A stretch of 64,000 nucleotides of DNA from positions 83,939 to 147,938 of the forward strand of contig CALCIE010000024.1 of the NCBI GenBank assembly GCA_937907425.1. Reading direction: 5' to 3'. A program made the position numbers and the translations under genes. This DNA comes from ZC4RG42 sp003242425 (lineage in GTDB: Bacteria > Pseudomonadota > Gammaproteobacteria > Burkholderiales > SG8-39). The notes under the pieces were generated by a model. The model had not been told where the DNA came from and did no database searches. It worked only from the letters and a program-made list of their open reading frames with translations. This document shows positions 20,986 to 30,370 of this stretch, in pieces (within the stretch, counting starts at the first letter, position 1; the number at the start of each line of letters is the position of its first letter).

Positions 20986-21605
20986 GAGCGGTACTGGCTC
21001 TGGAAACGGCGCAGCAACGCGGCCGTTTCGTAAAGCGGCAGCCCCATCACGCCGGTGTAGCTGCCGAGGATTTCGGGAATGAAGGCCGCGGCGCGTCCCT
21101 GGATGGCGTAGGCGCCGGCCTTGTCGTAGGGCTCGCCGGTATCGACGTAATGGATGATCTCGTCCTCTTCCAGAGGGCGGAAGCGCACCACGTTCTCGTT
21201 CAGCACGAAGTCCATGGTGCTGTCGTAGGCGAGCGCCACGGCGGTCAGCACCCGGTGTTCGCGTCCGGAGAGCTGCTTGAGCATGCGGATCGCGTCGGCG
21301 CGGTCGGCCGGCTTGCCGAAGATCTGGCCGTCGAGGCACACGGTGGTATCGGCCGCCAGCACCGGCAGGCGCGGCAACTGACGCTGCAGCACGCGCATCC
21401 AGCCGGCTTCGGCCTTGGCGCGGCAGATCCTTTCGACGTACTGCTGCGGATCTTCGCCGGGTCGCGGCGTCTCGTCCACGTCGCCTTCGCGGCCGGCGTG
21501 TTCGCGCAGCACCAGCACGTCGAAAGGCACGCCGATCTGCTTCAGCAGCTCGCGCCGGCGCGGGCTGCGCGAGGCGAGGTAGATCCGGGGCAGCGGGGCG
21601 AGCAT
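20982..21605 (-). CDS. maf: Maf-family nucleoside triphosphate pyrophosphatase
   Basis: A 207-residue Maf protein with the LASRSPRRRELL signature near the N-terminus and the VLAADTTVCLDG segment that carries a catalytic Asp. Maf enzymes hydrolyse non-canonical or pyrimidine NTPs as a housecleaning step. Its placement directly before rng matches the YhdE type. It is part of the leftward leuS-to-rng block. Confidence 0.93.
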   Translation of the reverse strand: MLAPLPRIYLASRSPRRRELLKQIGVPFDVLVLREHAGREGDVDETPRPGEDPQQYVERICRAKAEAGWMRVLQRQLPRLPVLAADTTVCLDGQIFGKPADRADAIRMLKQLSGREHRVLTAVALAYDSTMDFVLNENVVRFRPLEEDEIIHYVDTGEPYDKAGAYAIQGRAAAFIPEILGSYTGVMGLPLYETAALLRRFQSQYRS

Positions 21606-21615
21606 TAGTTGTTCT

Positions 21616-22086
21616 TTATGTCCGGTGATACGGATGATTATCGAGGATCGACACGGCCCGATAAAGCTGCTCCGCGAGCAGCACGCGAACTAAGGCATGC
21701 GGCAGGGTCAGGCTGGACAGCCGCAACTGCAGCTCGGCGGTGCTTTTCAGTGCCGGGTCCAGGCCGTCCGCGCCGCCGATGATGAAAGCCAGGTCGCGGC
21801 CTTCGCCCAGCCAGCGTCCGAGCGACTCGGCCAGCCGCGCGGTGGTGAAATCGGCCCCGCGTTCGTCGAGCACGATGCGCCGCGCCTGGGGCGGCAGCGC
21901 GGCTTCGATTCGCGCCGCCTCGGCCCGCATGCATTGCGCCGGGGTGCGGCTGCCGCCGCGGCGCTCGGGACGGATCTCGATCAGCTCGATGCGCGCCTTG
22001 CGTGGCATCCGGCGGCTGTAATCGGCGAACGCCTCGTCCACCCATCCGGGCATGCGTTCGCCGACGGCGACGATGAGCAGACGCAC
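21616..22086 (-). CDS. rlmH: 23S rRNA pseudouridine-1915 N3-methyltransferase RlmH
   Basis: A 156-residue SPOUT methyltransferase acting on assembled 70S ribosomes. The SAM-binding knot is seen as FIIGGADGL near residue 103, and the C-terminus ends HPYHR, the family signature. Length matches E. coli RlmH. It sits between rsfS and maf, the common order. Confidence 0.97.
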   Translation of the reverse strand: MRLLIVAVGERMPGWVDEAFADYSRRMPRKARIELIEIRPERRGGSRTPAQCMRAEAARIEAALPPQARRIVLDERGADFTTARLAESLGRWLGEGRDLAFIIGGADGLDPALKSTAELQLRLSSLTLPHALVRVLLAEQLYRAVSILDNHPYHRT

Positions 22087-22146
22087 ACCCTACTCCCCGG
22101 TCCGTGAGTCTCCCCAACGCGGCATGGCGGGTGTCGCCCGCCCGCC

Positions 22147-22524
22147 TCAGGCGCTGGGTTGGGCGTTGGCCCGCGCCCGCACGCTGCGGCGGGCACGCGG
22201 CTTGGGCTGATCCCAGAGTTCTTCGAGGTTGTAATGCGCCCGGATGGCCGGTTGCATGATGTGGATGATCACGTCGCCCGCGTCGACCAGCACCCATTCG
22301 CCGACTTCTTCGCCTTCGACGCCGAAAACGCGTTCCCCAAGCTCGCTCAGCTTGTCCTGAACGCTGCGGGAAAGGGCTTTGATCTGGCGCGCCGAGTCCG
22401 CGCTGGCGATGATGACTCGGTCGAAGAGGCTGGTGAGATGGCTGACGTTGTAAACCGCTATGTCTTTGGCTTTGATGTCTTCAAGCGCTTCGACAATGGC
22501 TTTTTGCTTCCTGCGGATATCCAA
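22147..22524 (-). CDS. rsfS: Ribosomal silencing factor RsfS
   Basis: A 125-residue protein that binds uL14 and blocks subunit joining when nutrients are low. Conserved parts are KDIAVYNVS near the N-terminus and WVLVDAGDVIIHIMQP. The start is a TTG at 22524 with AAGGAGG about 10 bases upstream; no ATG fits. The Arg/Ala-rich tail is an addition. It follows nadD and precedes rlmH. Confidence 0.93.
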   Translation of the reverse strand: MDIRRKQKAIVEALEDIKAKDIAVYNVSHLTSLFDRVIIASADSARQIKALSRSVQDKLSELGERVFGVEGEEVGEWVLVDAGDVIIHIMQPAIRAHYNLEELWDQPKPRARRSVRARANAQPSA

Positions 22525-22567
22525 GACTGGGCGGCCTCCTTCGGGTCGCGTGCCGAGCGCCCATCGC

Positions 22568-23218
22568 TCAGCGATACAAACCCTTGGACTCAATATAGCG
22601 GAGAACGGTTTCCGGAAGCAAATAACGCACGCTGCCGCCGCGCGCGATGCGTGCGCGGATGTCGGTCGAGGAAATGGCGAGCCGTGCCGAAGCGAAATGC
22701 ACGATATAGCCATGCGGCCGCTCGCCGATGCGGGCCGCTTCGGCGAGCCGTTCGGCATAGACGTTCGCGAGCGGCGCGGGCAGCTTGTCCACGTCCAGTT
22801 CGTAGCCCGGGCGTTCGGCCACCGCGAAATGCGCCAGATCGAACAGGCGTTCCCAGCTCCGCCAGGTGTGAAGCGTGAGAAACGAATCCATGCCGAGGAT
22901 CATCACCAGCGGGCGCCTCTCGCCGAGCTCGCGCCGCAGGCGTTCCAGCATCGGTACCGTGTAGGTGGGCTCGTCCGACTCGAGTTCGGAGGCGTCGATG
23001 CTGAAGCGCGCTTCGTCGGCGATGGCCAGGCGCAGCATGGCGAGCCGGTCGGCGGCCGGAGCGCGCGGCGCGGCTGCGCGATGGCCCGGCGTGCCGGAGG
23101 GAATCCAGCGCACTTCGGGCAGCCGCAATTCGTCGGCGGCGTCGAGCGCAAGGCGCAGATGCCCGTAATGCACCGGATCGAAGGTGCCGCCCATCAGCCC
23201 GAGCGGAGTCTCTGCCAC
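22568..23218 (-). CDS. nadD: Nicotinate-nucleotide adenylyltransferase
   Basis: A 216-residue nucleotidyltransferase of NAD synthesis. The N-terminal LMGGTFDPVHYGHLRLA contains the HxGH-type motif, and SSTDIRARIARG near the C-terminus is the second ATP-binding motif. It lies 20 bases after proA. Confidence 0.96.
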   Translation of the reverse strand: MAETPLGLMGGTFDPVHYGHLRLALDAADELRLPEVRWIPSGTPGHRAAAPRAPAADRLAMLRLAIADEARFSIDASELESDEPTYTVPMLERLRRELGERRPLVMILGMDSFLTLHTWRSWERLFDLAHFAVAERPGYELDVDKLPAPLANVYAERLAEAARIGERPHGYIVHFASARLAISSTDIRARIARGGSVRYLLPETVLRYIESKGLYR

Positions 23219-23237
23219 GTCTGCGCCCCGGTGCGCT

Positions 23238-24491
23238 TCAGGTGCGGACTTCGCCCTGCCCGAGCACGACGTATTTCTGCGAGGTGAGCCCTTCCAGGCC
23301 CACCGGCCCGCGCGCGTGCAGCTTGTCGGTGGAGATGCCGATTTCCGCGCCCAGGCCGTATTCGAAGCCGTCGGCGAAGCGCGTCGAGGCGTTCACCATC
23401 ACCGAGCTGGAATCCACTTCGCGCAGGAAACGCTGCGCGCGCGCTTCGTCCTCGGTCACGATGGCGTCGGTGTGATGCGAACCGTAGCGCTCGATGTGCT
23501 CGATCGCTTCATCCAGGCCCTTGACGATCTTAACCGCCAGGATGGGAGCGAGGTATTCGGTGTACCAGTCCTCTTCGGTCGCGGGCTTCATCGGCACGAT
23601 GGCGCGCGCCGCCTCGTCGCCGCGCAGTTCCACGCCCTTGGCAGTGTAGATCTCCGCCAGCCGCGGCAGCACGCGCGGCGCGATGCCTTCCGCGACGAGC
23701 AGCGTCTCCATGGTGTTGCAGGTGCCGTAACGCTGCGTCTTGGCGTTGTCGGCGATGCGGATCGCCTTGTCGATGTCCGCCTTGTCGTCGATGTAGACGT
23801 GGCAGACGCCGTCGAGGTGTTTGATCATCGGGATGCGCGACTCGTTCATGATGCGCTCGATGAGCGACTTGCCGCCGCGCGGCACGATGATGTCCACGTA
23901 TTCCTTCATCGTCAGCAGCTCGCCCACCGCCGCGCGGTCGGGCGTCTCGACGATCTGCACGGCCGTTTCCGGCAGTCCCGCCTCGCGCAGGCCTTCGCGC
24001 ACGCAGGCGGCGATCGCCATGTTCGAGCGCACCGACTCCGAGCCGCCGCGCAGGATGGCGGCATTGCCCGACTTGAGGCACAGCGCCGCCGCGTCCGCCG
24101 TGACGTTGGGGCGCGATTCGTAAATGATGCCGATGACGCCGAGCGGCACGCGCATGCGGCCCACCCGGATGCCGGAGGGTCGTTGCTGCAGATCGGTGAT
24201 GACGCCGATGGGATCGGGCAGCGCGGCGACCTGTTCCAGGCCTTGCGCCATCGCCTCGATGCTTTTCGGCGTCAGCGTGAGCCGGTCGATGAACGCGGCG
24301 TCCGCGCCGCCGCTGCGCGCGGCTTCGACGTCGGCGGCGTTGGCTTCGAGCAAGGCAGGCGCTTGTTCGCGCAAGGCGCGCGCGATGGCGTGCAGGGCGC
24401 GGTTCTTGGTTTCGGTATCGGCGCGGGCGAGGAGGCGCGCGGCGGCGCGCGCCTGCCGGCCGAGCTGCTGCATGTATTGTTTGACGTCCAT
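23238..24491 (-). CDS. proA: Glutamate-5-semialdehyde dehydrogenase (gamma-glutamyl phosphate reductase)
   Basis: A 417-residue NADPH enzyme of proline synthesis. The catalytic Cys is in RYGTCNTMETLL, and GVIGIIYESRPNVT is the family pattern. The start MDVKQYMQQLGRQAR is the usual N-terminus; an ATG three codons upstream (24500) is also possible. proB is not in the window. The gene is in the leftward leuS-to-rng block. Confidence 0.96.
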   Translation of the reverse strand: MDVKQYMQQLGRQARAAARLLARADTETKNRALHAIARALREQAPALLEANAADVEAARSGGADAAFIDRLTLTPKSIEAMAQGLEQVAALPDPIGVITDLQQRPSGIRVGRMRVPLGVIGIIYESRPNVTADAAALCLKSGNAAILRGGSESVRSNMAIAACVREGLREAGLPETAVQIVETPDRAAVGELLTMKEYVDIIVPRGGKSLIERIMNESRIPMIKHLDGVCHVYIDDKADIDKAIRIADNAKTQRYGTCNTMETLLVAEGIAPRVLPRLAEIYTAKGVELRGDEAARAIVPMKPATEEDWYTEYLAPILAVKIVKGLDEAIEHIERYGSHHTDAIVTEDEARAQRFLREVDSSSVMVNASTRFADGFEYGLGAEIGISTDKLHARGPVGLEGLTSQKYVVLGQGEVRT

Positions 24492-24520
24492 GTGCGGCAT
24501 TCTAGCGGGCCGGGAAGGAC

Positions 24521-25525
24521 TTAAGCGAGCTGGCGGCCCAGTTCCAGCAATTCGTCCCAGGGATCGCCTTTGCCCAGGCCCTTGATCAGGCGGTCGATGT
24601 GCGCGGCTTTTTGCAACGCGCCCTGCAACCGTTCCGGGGCGAGGCGGCGCGCGGCGGCGGCGATTGCGCGTTGGCGCGGCTCGCCCCAGATGCGGTATTC
24701 GCGAAAGACGTCCTGCAAGGGACGGCCCGCGGCCTGTGCCGCCTGCACCCGCAGCACCGCGCGGATGTCTTCGCTCATCACCCACAGCACCCGGTTGGGC
24801 GCTTCGCCCTCGCCTTCCAGACCGTCCAGTACGCGTGCCAGCCGCCGCAGATCGCCGGCCAGCAGGGCCTCGGAGAGCTGATAGACGTCGAAGCGCGCCA
24901 CGTCGAGCACGGCCGCGCGCACCTGCTCGAAACCCAGTTCGCCTTCGGGATAGAGCAGGCCGAGCTTCTGGATTTCCTGGTGGGCGGCGAGCAGATTGCC
25001 TTCCACGCATTCGGCGATGAAGGCGAGCGCTTCGGCGCTCGCGCGCTGCTTCTGGCGCGCAAGCCGTTGCGCGATCCATTGCGGCAGCTGGCGGCGGTCC
25101 ACACCGTAGACATCGACCACCACGCCGGCGCGTTCGAGCGCCGCGAACCAGCCGCTCGCCTGCGTCTTGCGGTCCAGCCGCGGCAAAGTGACCAGCGTCA
25201 GCACGTCGGGCGAGGCCGTGCGGCAATGGGCTTCGATGGCCGCGGCGCCCTCCGTCCCGGGTTTGCCGCCCGGAATGCGCAGCTCGATCAGCGTGCGGTC
25301 GCCGAACAGCGACATCGACGCGGCGCAGGCCTCCAGCCGGCCCCAGTCGAAACCGCGTTCGACGTTCAGCACCTGGCGCTGCGTGAAACCGGCGGCGCGG
25401 GCCGCCTGGCGCACGGCGTCGGCGGCTTCGAGCGACAGCAGCGGTTCGTCGCCGTGGATCACGTAAAGCGCCGCGAGACCGCGCGCGAGCTGGGCATCGA
25501 GCTGATCGAGCCGGATCGCGCCCAT
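24521..25525 (-). CDS. holA: DNA polymerase III subunit delta
   Basis: A 334-residue clamp-loader wrench subunit. The N-terminus MGAIRLDQLDAQLARGLAALYVIHGDEPLL is typical, and the length matches HolA. It opens the sliding clamp within the gamma complex. It directly follows lptE (9 bases), a conserved pairing in Proteobacteria. Confidence 0.94.
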   Translation of the reverse strand: MGAIRLDQLDAQLARGLAALYVIHGDEPLLSLEAADAVRQAARAAGFTQRQVLNVERGFDWGRLEACAASMSLFGDRTLIELRIPGGKPGTEGAAAIEAHCRTASPDVLTLVTLPRLDRKTQASGWFAALERAGVVVDVYGVDRRQLPQWIAQRLARQKQRASAEALAFIAECVEGNLLAAHQEIQKLGLLYPEGELGFEQVRAAVLDVARFDVYQLSEALLAGDLRRLARVLDGLEGEGEAPNRVLWVMSEDIRAVLRVQAAQAAGRPLQDVFREYRIWGEPRQRAIAAAARRLAPERLQGALQKAAHIDRLIKGLGKGDPWDELLELGRQLA

Positions 25526-25534
25526 CGTCCGCGT

Positions 25535-26035
25535 TCAGTACTCGTCGGGCAGGAGCGGCTTCGCGGCGGCCAGCCGCCGCATGAGCTGCTGCACGAAGTC
25601 GGCCCGCATTTCGGCGTAGAGCTGCTGCTCCTCGGTTTCCTTGGCGAGAATCTCGTCGTTGAAGGTGATGTCGCGGGTCAGCAGCACCGTCGTCGGCGGC
25701 ACGTACACGCCTCCTTGCTTGCGCGTGACGCGGTAGCTCACCAGGTAGCGCAACTGGTATTCGCGCACCCGGCCGCGCGTGGTCAGCGAGAGGATGACCT
25801 TCTCCGAGGCTTCGCGGCTGATGTCCAGCACCGCGTCGGCGTCGTTCACGTTCTCGACCACCTTGGCGTTGCTTTGCGTCTGGATGGCGCGCTTGATCTC
25901 GGTGCGCAGGGTCGTCACGCCCGGCACCGCGATGGTGTCGAAAGGCAGGGTCTGCGGGCCGCGCAGTTTGAAGCCGCAGGCGGCGAGCGTCGCGGCGAGC
26001 AGGCAGATAAACAGCGCGCGCAGGGCGGTCTTCAA
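25535..26035 (-). CDS. lptE: LPS-assembly lipoprotein LptE
   Basis: A 166-residue outer-membrane lipoprotein that plugs LptD. Lipobox LAACGF follows a hydrophobic signal, and the mature protein starts GFKLRGPQTLPF. I place the start at TTG 26035 because AGGGGA lies just upstream, overlapping the leuS stop; a TTG at 26053 is an alternative. LptE delivers LPS to the cell surface with LptD. Confidence 0.93.
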   Translation of the reverse strand: MKTALRALFICLLAATLAACGFKLRGPQTLPFDTIAVPGVTTLRTEIKRAIQTQSNAKVVENVNDADAVLDISREASEKVILSLTTRGRVREYQLRYLVSYRVTRKQGGVYVPPTTVLLTRDITFNDEILAKETEEQQLYAEMRADFVQQLMRRLAAAKPLLPDEY

Positions 26036-26045
26036 ACGCGTTCCC

Positions 26046-28652
26046 CTAGACAACGATGTTGATCAGGCGGCCGGGCACGACCACGACCTTCTTCGGCGCC
26101 TGCCCGCCAGTGTGCTTCTGCACGGTGTCGAGGGCAAGGGCGGCCTGTTCGATCTGCGCCTTGTCGGCGTCCTTCGGTACGCGCACGTGGCCGCGCAGCT
26201 TGCCGTTCACCTGCACCACGAGCTCGATCTCGTCGCTCACCAGCGCCGCTTCGTCGACTTCGGGCCAGGGCGCATCGACAATGTCGCCGGCATAGCCCAG
26301 CTCGGTCCACAGCGCATGGGCGATGTGCGGTGTGATCGGGTACAGCACGCGGATGAGGATGCTCAAGCCCTCGCGGATCGCCTGCACGAGGTGCTGCGAG
26401 TCGCCACCCTTCGCAGCCGCGTCCTGCAGCGCGTTCAGCATCTTCATCGCCGCCGAGGCGACGGTGTTGAACTGCTTGCGCTCGATGTCGAAAGTCGCCT
26501 GCTTGAGCAGGCTGTGCAGCTCGCGTCGCAGGGCGCCGACCGCAGGTTCGGTCTTGGCGATATCGGCCGGGTAGGCGCCGTCGGTCGCCTTGCGCACCCG
26601 TTCGTGCCACTGGTAGGCGAAGGACCAGACCCGCTTCAGGAAGCGCGAAGCGCCGTCCACGCCTTCCTGCGACCACTGCAGCGTCTGCTCCGGCGGACTG
26701 GTGAACATCATGAAGAAGCGCGCCGTGTCGGCCCCGTATTCCTCGATGAGCTGCTGCGGATCGACGCCGTTGTTCTTGGACTTGGACATGGTGGTCCAGC
26801 CCTCGTAACTCACCGGCAGGCCGTCCTCCTTGCTCACGGCGGTGACGCGGTCGCCCTCGCGCTTGATGTCGAGCTCGTGCGCCCAGTAGTAGCGCTTCTT
26901 GTTGTCGGTGATGCGCACGAAGGCTTCGTTCAGCACCATGCCCTGTGTCAGCAGATTGGCGAAGGGCTCGTCGAGCTTCACGAGCCCCAGGTCGCGCATG
27001 ACCTTGGTCCAGAAGCGCGAGTAGAGCAGGTGCAGGATGGCGTGCTCGATGCCGCCGATGTACTGGTCTACCGGCAGCCAGTACTGCACCCGTTCGTCCA
27101 CCATCGCCTTGTCGTTGTCCGGGCAGGCGTAGCGCAGGTAGTACCAGGACGAGTCGACGAAGGTGTCCATGGTGTCGGTCTCGCGCCGCGCCGCCTTGCC
27201 GCATTTCGGGCAGGTGCACCTGAGGAAGTCCTCGCGCTTGTTGAGCGGGTTGCCGCTGCCGTCCGGCACGCAGTCCTCGGGCAGCACCACTGGAAGCTGA
27301 TCGTCGGGCACCGGCACTTCGCCGCAGGATTCGCAATGGATGATCGGGATCGGCGTGCCCCAGTAGCGCTGGCGCGAGATGCCCCAGTCGCGCAGGCGGA
27401 ATTGCACCCGCTTGTCGCCGAGGCCCTTCGCGCGCAGCGCCGCGGCGATGGCGTCGATCGCCTGCTCCGATTCCAGCCCGGAGAATTCGCCCGAGTTCAC
27501 GGTAATGCCGTATTCGGCGTAGGCGTCCTGCCAGGGCGCCTCGACGCTTTCATAGGCGCCGCGTTTGGATTTGATCACCTGCTTGATCGGCAGGCCGTAC
27601 TTGGTCGCGAACTCGAAGTCGCGCTCGTCGTGCGCGGGCACGGCCATCACCGCGCCTTCGCCGTAGCTCATCAGCACGTAGTTCGCCACCCACACCGGCA
27701 GCTTCTCGCCGGTGAGCGGATGCACCACATGGAAGCCGGTCGGCATACCTTTCTTTTCCTGGGTGGCGAGATCGGCTTCCATGACGCTGCCGCGCTTGCA
27801 CTCCTCGATGAAGCGCGCCAGTTCCCAGTTGTTCTTCGCCGCAGCGGTGGCGAGCGGGTGTTCCGCCGCCACGGCGCAGTAGGTGGCGCCCATGAGCGTG
27901 TCGGCGCGCGTGGTGAAAACCTTCAGCACGCCCTCGCCCTCGGCGTAGGGGAAGTGCACCTCCACGCCCTCGCTGCGGCCGATCCAGTTGGCCTGCATGG
28001 TGCGCACGCGTTCCGGCCAGCCGGGCAGCGTGCCGAGCGCATCGAGCAGCTCGTCGGCGTACTTGGTGATGCGCATGTAGTACATCGGGATTTCGCGCTT
28101 CTCCACCAGCGCGCCCGTGCGCCAGCCGCGGCCGTCGATCACCTGCTCGTTGGCGAGCACGGTCTGGTCGACCGGGTCCCAGTTCACGACGCCGGTCTTC
28201 TTGTAGACGATGCCCTTTTCCAGCATGCGCAGGAACAGCCACTGGTTCCACTTGTAGTACTCGGGCTTGCAGGTGGCGATCTCCCGCTCCCAGTCGATGG
28301 CGAAGCCCAGCGACTGGAGCTGCTTCTTCATGTAGGCGATGTTGTCGTAGGTCCACTTGGCCGGCGGCACGCCGTTGGCCATGGCGGCGTTCTCGGCGGG
28401 CAGGCCGAAGGCGTCCCAGCCCATCGGCTGCAGCACGTTGTAGCCCTTCATGCGGTGGTAGCGCGCCAGGACGTCGCCGATGGTGTAGTTGCGCACATGG
28501 CCCATGTGCAGTTTCCCCGAGGGATAGGGGAACATGGACAGGCAGTAGTACTTCGGCCGGTTGGTGTCTTCGACGGCGCGCGCGGCGGCGGTCTTCTCCC
28601 AGTGCGCCTGCGCCTCGCGCTCGATGTTCTGCGGGTGATACGACAGCTGCAT
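26046..28652 (-). CDS. leuS: Leucyl-tRNA synthetase
   Basis: An 868-residue class I synthetase. The HIGH-type motif is SGKLHMGHVRNYTIGD near residue 50, the KMSKS-type motif is MSKSKNNG near 625, and the CP1 editing domain lies between. The zinc cysteines CTCPKCG are present. Start ATG 28652 (MQLSYHPQNIEREAQ) is typical. It is the first gene of the long leftward block and is divergent from the monooxygenase. Confidence 0.98.
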   Translation of the reverse strand: MQLSYHPQNIEREAQAHWEKTAAARAVEDTNRPKYYCLSMFPYPSGKLHMGHVRNYTIGDVLARYHRMKGYNVLQPMGWDAFGLPAENAAMANGVPPAKWTYDNIAYMKKQLQSLGFAIDWEREIATCKPEYYKWNQWLFLRMLEKGIVYKKTGVVNWDPVDQTVLANEQVIDGRGWRTGALVEKREIPMYYMRITKYADELLDALGTLPGWPERVRTMQANWIGRSEGVEVHFPYAEGEGVLKVFTTRADTLMGATYCAVAAEHPLATAAAKNNWELARFIEECKRGSVMEADLATQEKKGMPTGFHVVHPLTGEKLPVWVANYVLMSYGEGAVMAVPAHDERDFEFATKYGLPIKQVIKSKRGAYESVEAPWQDAYAEYGITVNSGEFSGLESEQAIDAIAAALRAKGLGDKRVQFRLRDWGISRQRYWGTPIPIIHCESCGEVPVPDDQLPVVLPEDCVPDGSGNPLNKREDFLRCTCPKCGKAARRETDTMDTFVDSSWYYLRYACPDNDKAMVDERVQYWLPVDQYIGGIEHAILHLLYSRFWTKVMRDLGLVKLDEPFANLLTQGMVLNEAFVRITDNKKRYYWAHELDIKREGDRVTAVSKEDGLPVSYEGWTTMSKSKNNGVDPQQLIEEYGADTARFFMMFTSPPEQTLQWSQEGVDGASRFLKRVWSFAYQWHERVRKATDGAYPADIAKTEPAVGALRRELHSLLKQATFDIERKQFNTVASAAMKMLNALQDAAAKGGDSQHLVQAIREGLSILIRVLYPITPHIAHALWTELGYAGDIVDAPWPEVDEAALVSDEIELVVQVNGKLRGHVRVPKDADKAQIEQAALALDTVQKHTGGQAPKKVVVVPGRLINIVV

Positions 28653-28771
28653 TGGAAAGGAAGAAGGCGGGATCGGAAGACGCGGATTATAGCCGCCCCG
28701 CCTCGCCCCCCGTGTCCCGGCGCGCCGGGAGGCGGCTATCATGGCCTTCTGCCACCCGGAAGGGGAAAGCC

Positions 28772-30310
28772 ATGCAGGCGGAGGTGCGGACCCAGGTGCT
28801 CGTCGTCGGGGCCGGCCCGACGGGGCTGTCGCTCGCCTGCCTGCTCGCGCGCTACGGCGTCGACTTCCTGCTGGTGGAGCGCAATGCCGGCATCACGCCC
28901 TATTCCAAGGCGCTCGGCGTACACGCCCGCACGCTGGAGATCTACGACCAGCTCGGCATCGCGGAGGAAGCGCTGCGCCGCGGCGCCGTGGCCGGCAGGG
29001 TGCGCTTCGTGGCCGGCGGCCGGGTGCGCGGCGAGGCCGATCTCTCCCGCCTCGGCGAGGGCCTGAGCCCCTTCCCTTTCGTGCTGGTGCTCGAGCAGAG
29101 CAGGAACGAAGCGCTGCTGTACGAATACCTGCAGGCGTTGGGCGGGCGGGTGGAATGGGAAACGACGCTCGAATCCTTCACCCAGGATGCGCAGGGCGTG
29201 CGGGCGGTCGTACGTACGCCGGCCGGCCTGCGCACCGTCGATGCCGACTATCTGGTCGGCTGCGACGGCGCGCGCAGCGCCACGCGGGAGCGGCTGGGGC
29301 TCGAGTTCGGCGGCAGCACCTTCGAGCGGACCTTCTACGTGGCCGACGTGGTGCTCGACTGGCCGTTGAGCCACGACGCCATCCACGTCTGTTTCGCCCC
29401 CGATTCCTTCGTCCTGTGTTTTCCGATGGAAGGGGCGCGCCGTTATCGCCTGGTCGGCGTCTTTCCCGAGTCCTTCCGCAAGGACGAAGGCCAGGTGCTC
29501 TACGAGGAGATCGAGGCGCGCGTCCGGGCCGAACTCCGATTGCCGCTCGAAATCGACGAGGTGCGCTGGTTCTCGGTCTACAAGGTTCACACCCGCCATG
29601 CCGGGCGCTTCAGGCTCGGCCGCTGTTTTCTGGCCGGCGACGCGGCGCACATCCACAGCCCGGCCGGGGCGCAAGGCATGAACACCGGCATCCAGGACGC
29701 CTACAACCTGGCCTGGAAACTGGCGCTGGTGCTGGCGGGCCGCGCGCATCCGCAACTGCTGGAGACCTACGATGCGGAGCGTCGCGCCAACGCGCGCCGG
29801 CTGCTCGTCACCACCGACCGGCTGTTCCAGCTCGGCGCCGGCCGGGGCTGGTGGCTGGGCGTGCTGCGCACGCGGCTCTTTCCGCGCTTCGCCCGTTTCG
29901 TGCTCGGCGTGTCCGCGATCAACCGCCGGCTCTTTCCGCTGTTGTCGCAGATCGGCATCCATTACCGCGACAGCGCCTTGAGCGATCACGAAGGCGACAG
30001 CGACTTCGCCGTGCGCGCTGGCGAGCGCATGCCTTTCCTGGAAATCGAGGGCGGGAATCTCTATCACCGTCTGCGCTCGCCCAGGTTCCACCTGCTGAGC
30101 TTCGGCGACGAGGCCGAGGCCTTGCACACGCACCCCGAGCTGGTGGAGCACCATCGGCTGCCGCTGACCCGGGCGGTGGCCGAGCGCTTCGGCACGATGG
30201 ACGACTTCCACGTGCTGCTGCGGCCGGACCACTACATCGCCAGCATCGGCCGCGACCCGCCCGATGCGCAGGTCGGCCGTTATCTGGAGCGGCTGCGGCA
30301 CGGCCTTTGA
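28772..30310 (+). CDS. FAD-dependent aromatic-type monooxygenase
   Basis: A 512-residue flavoprotein of the PheA/TfdB/UbiH-like hydroxylase group. FAD motifs: VVGAGPTGLSLACLLAR near residue 10, DYLVGCDGARSATRE near 160 and GRCFLAGDAAHIHSPAGAQGMNTGIQDAYNLAWKL-type sequence near 285 (shown by CFLAGDAAH and GMNTGIQDA). AAGGGGAAA precedes ATG 28772. It stands alone between leuS and uvrD with no ring-cleavage genes, so the substrate is unknown. Confidence 0.88.
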   Translation: MQAEVRTQVLVVGAGPTGLSLACLLARYGVDFLLVERNAGITPYSKALGVHARTLEIYDQLGIAEEALRRGAVAGRVRFVAGGRVRGEADLSRLGEGLSPFPFVLVLEQSRNEALLYEYLQALGGRVEWETTLESFTQDAQGVRAVVRTPAGLRTVDADYLVGCDGARSATRERLGLEFGGSTFERTFYVADVVLDWPLSHDAIHVCFAPDSFVLCFPMEGARRYRLVGVFPESFRKDEGQVLYEEIEARVRAELRLPLEIDEVRWFSVYKVHTRHAGRFRLGRCFLAGDAAHIHSPAGAQGMNTGIQDAYNLAWKLALVLAGRAHPQLLETYDAERRANARRLLVTTDRLFQLGAGRGWWLGVLRTRLFPRFARFVLGVSAINRRLFPLLSQIGIHYRDSALSDHEGDSDFAVRAGERMPFLEIEGGNLYHRLRSPRFHLLSFGDEAEALHTHPELVEHHRLPLTRAVAERFGTMDDFHVLLRPDHYIASIGRDPPDAQVGRYLERLRHGL

Positions 30311-30370
30311 ACGACGCGGGCGGAGCGGCTGTTAAACTCGCCCTTTTTGCTGCAGTCGTTCCAAGTTCTC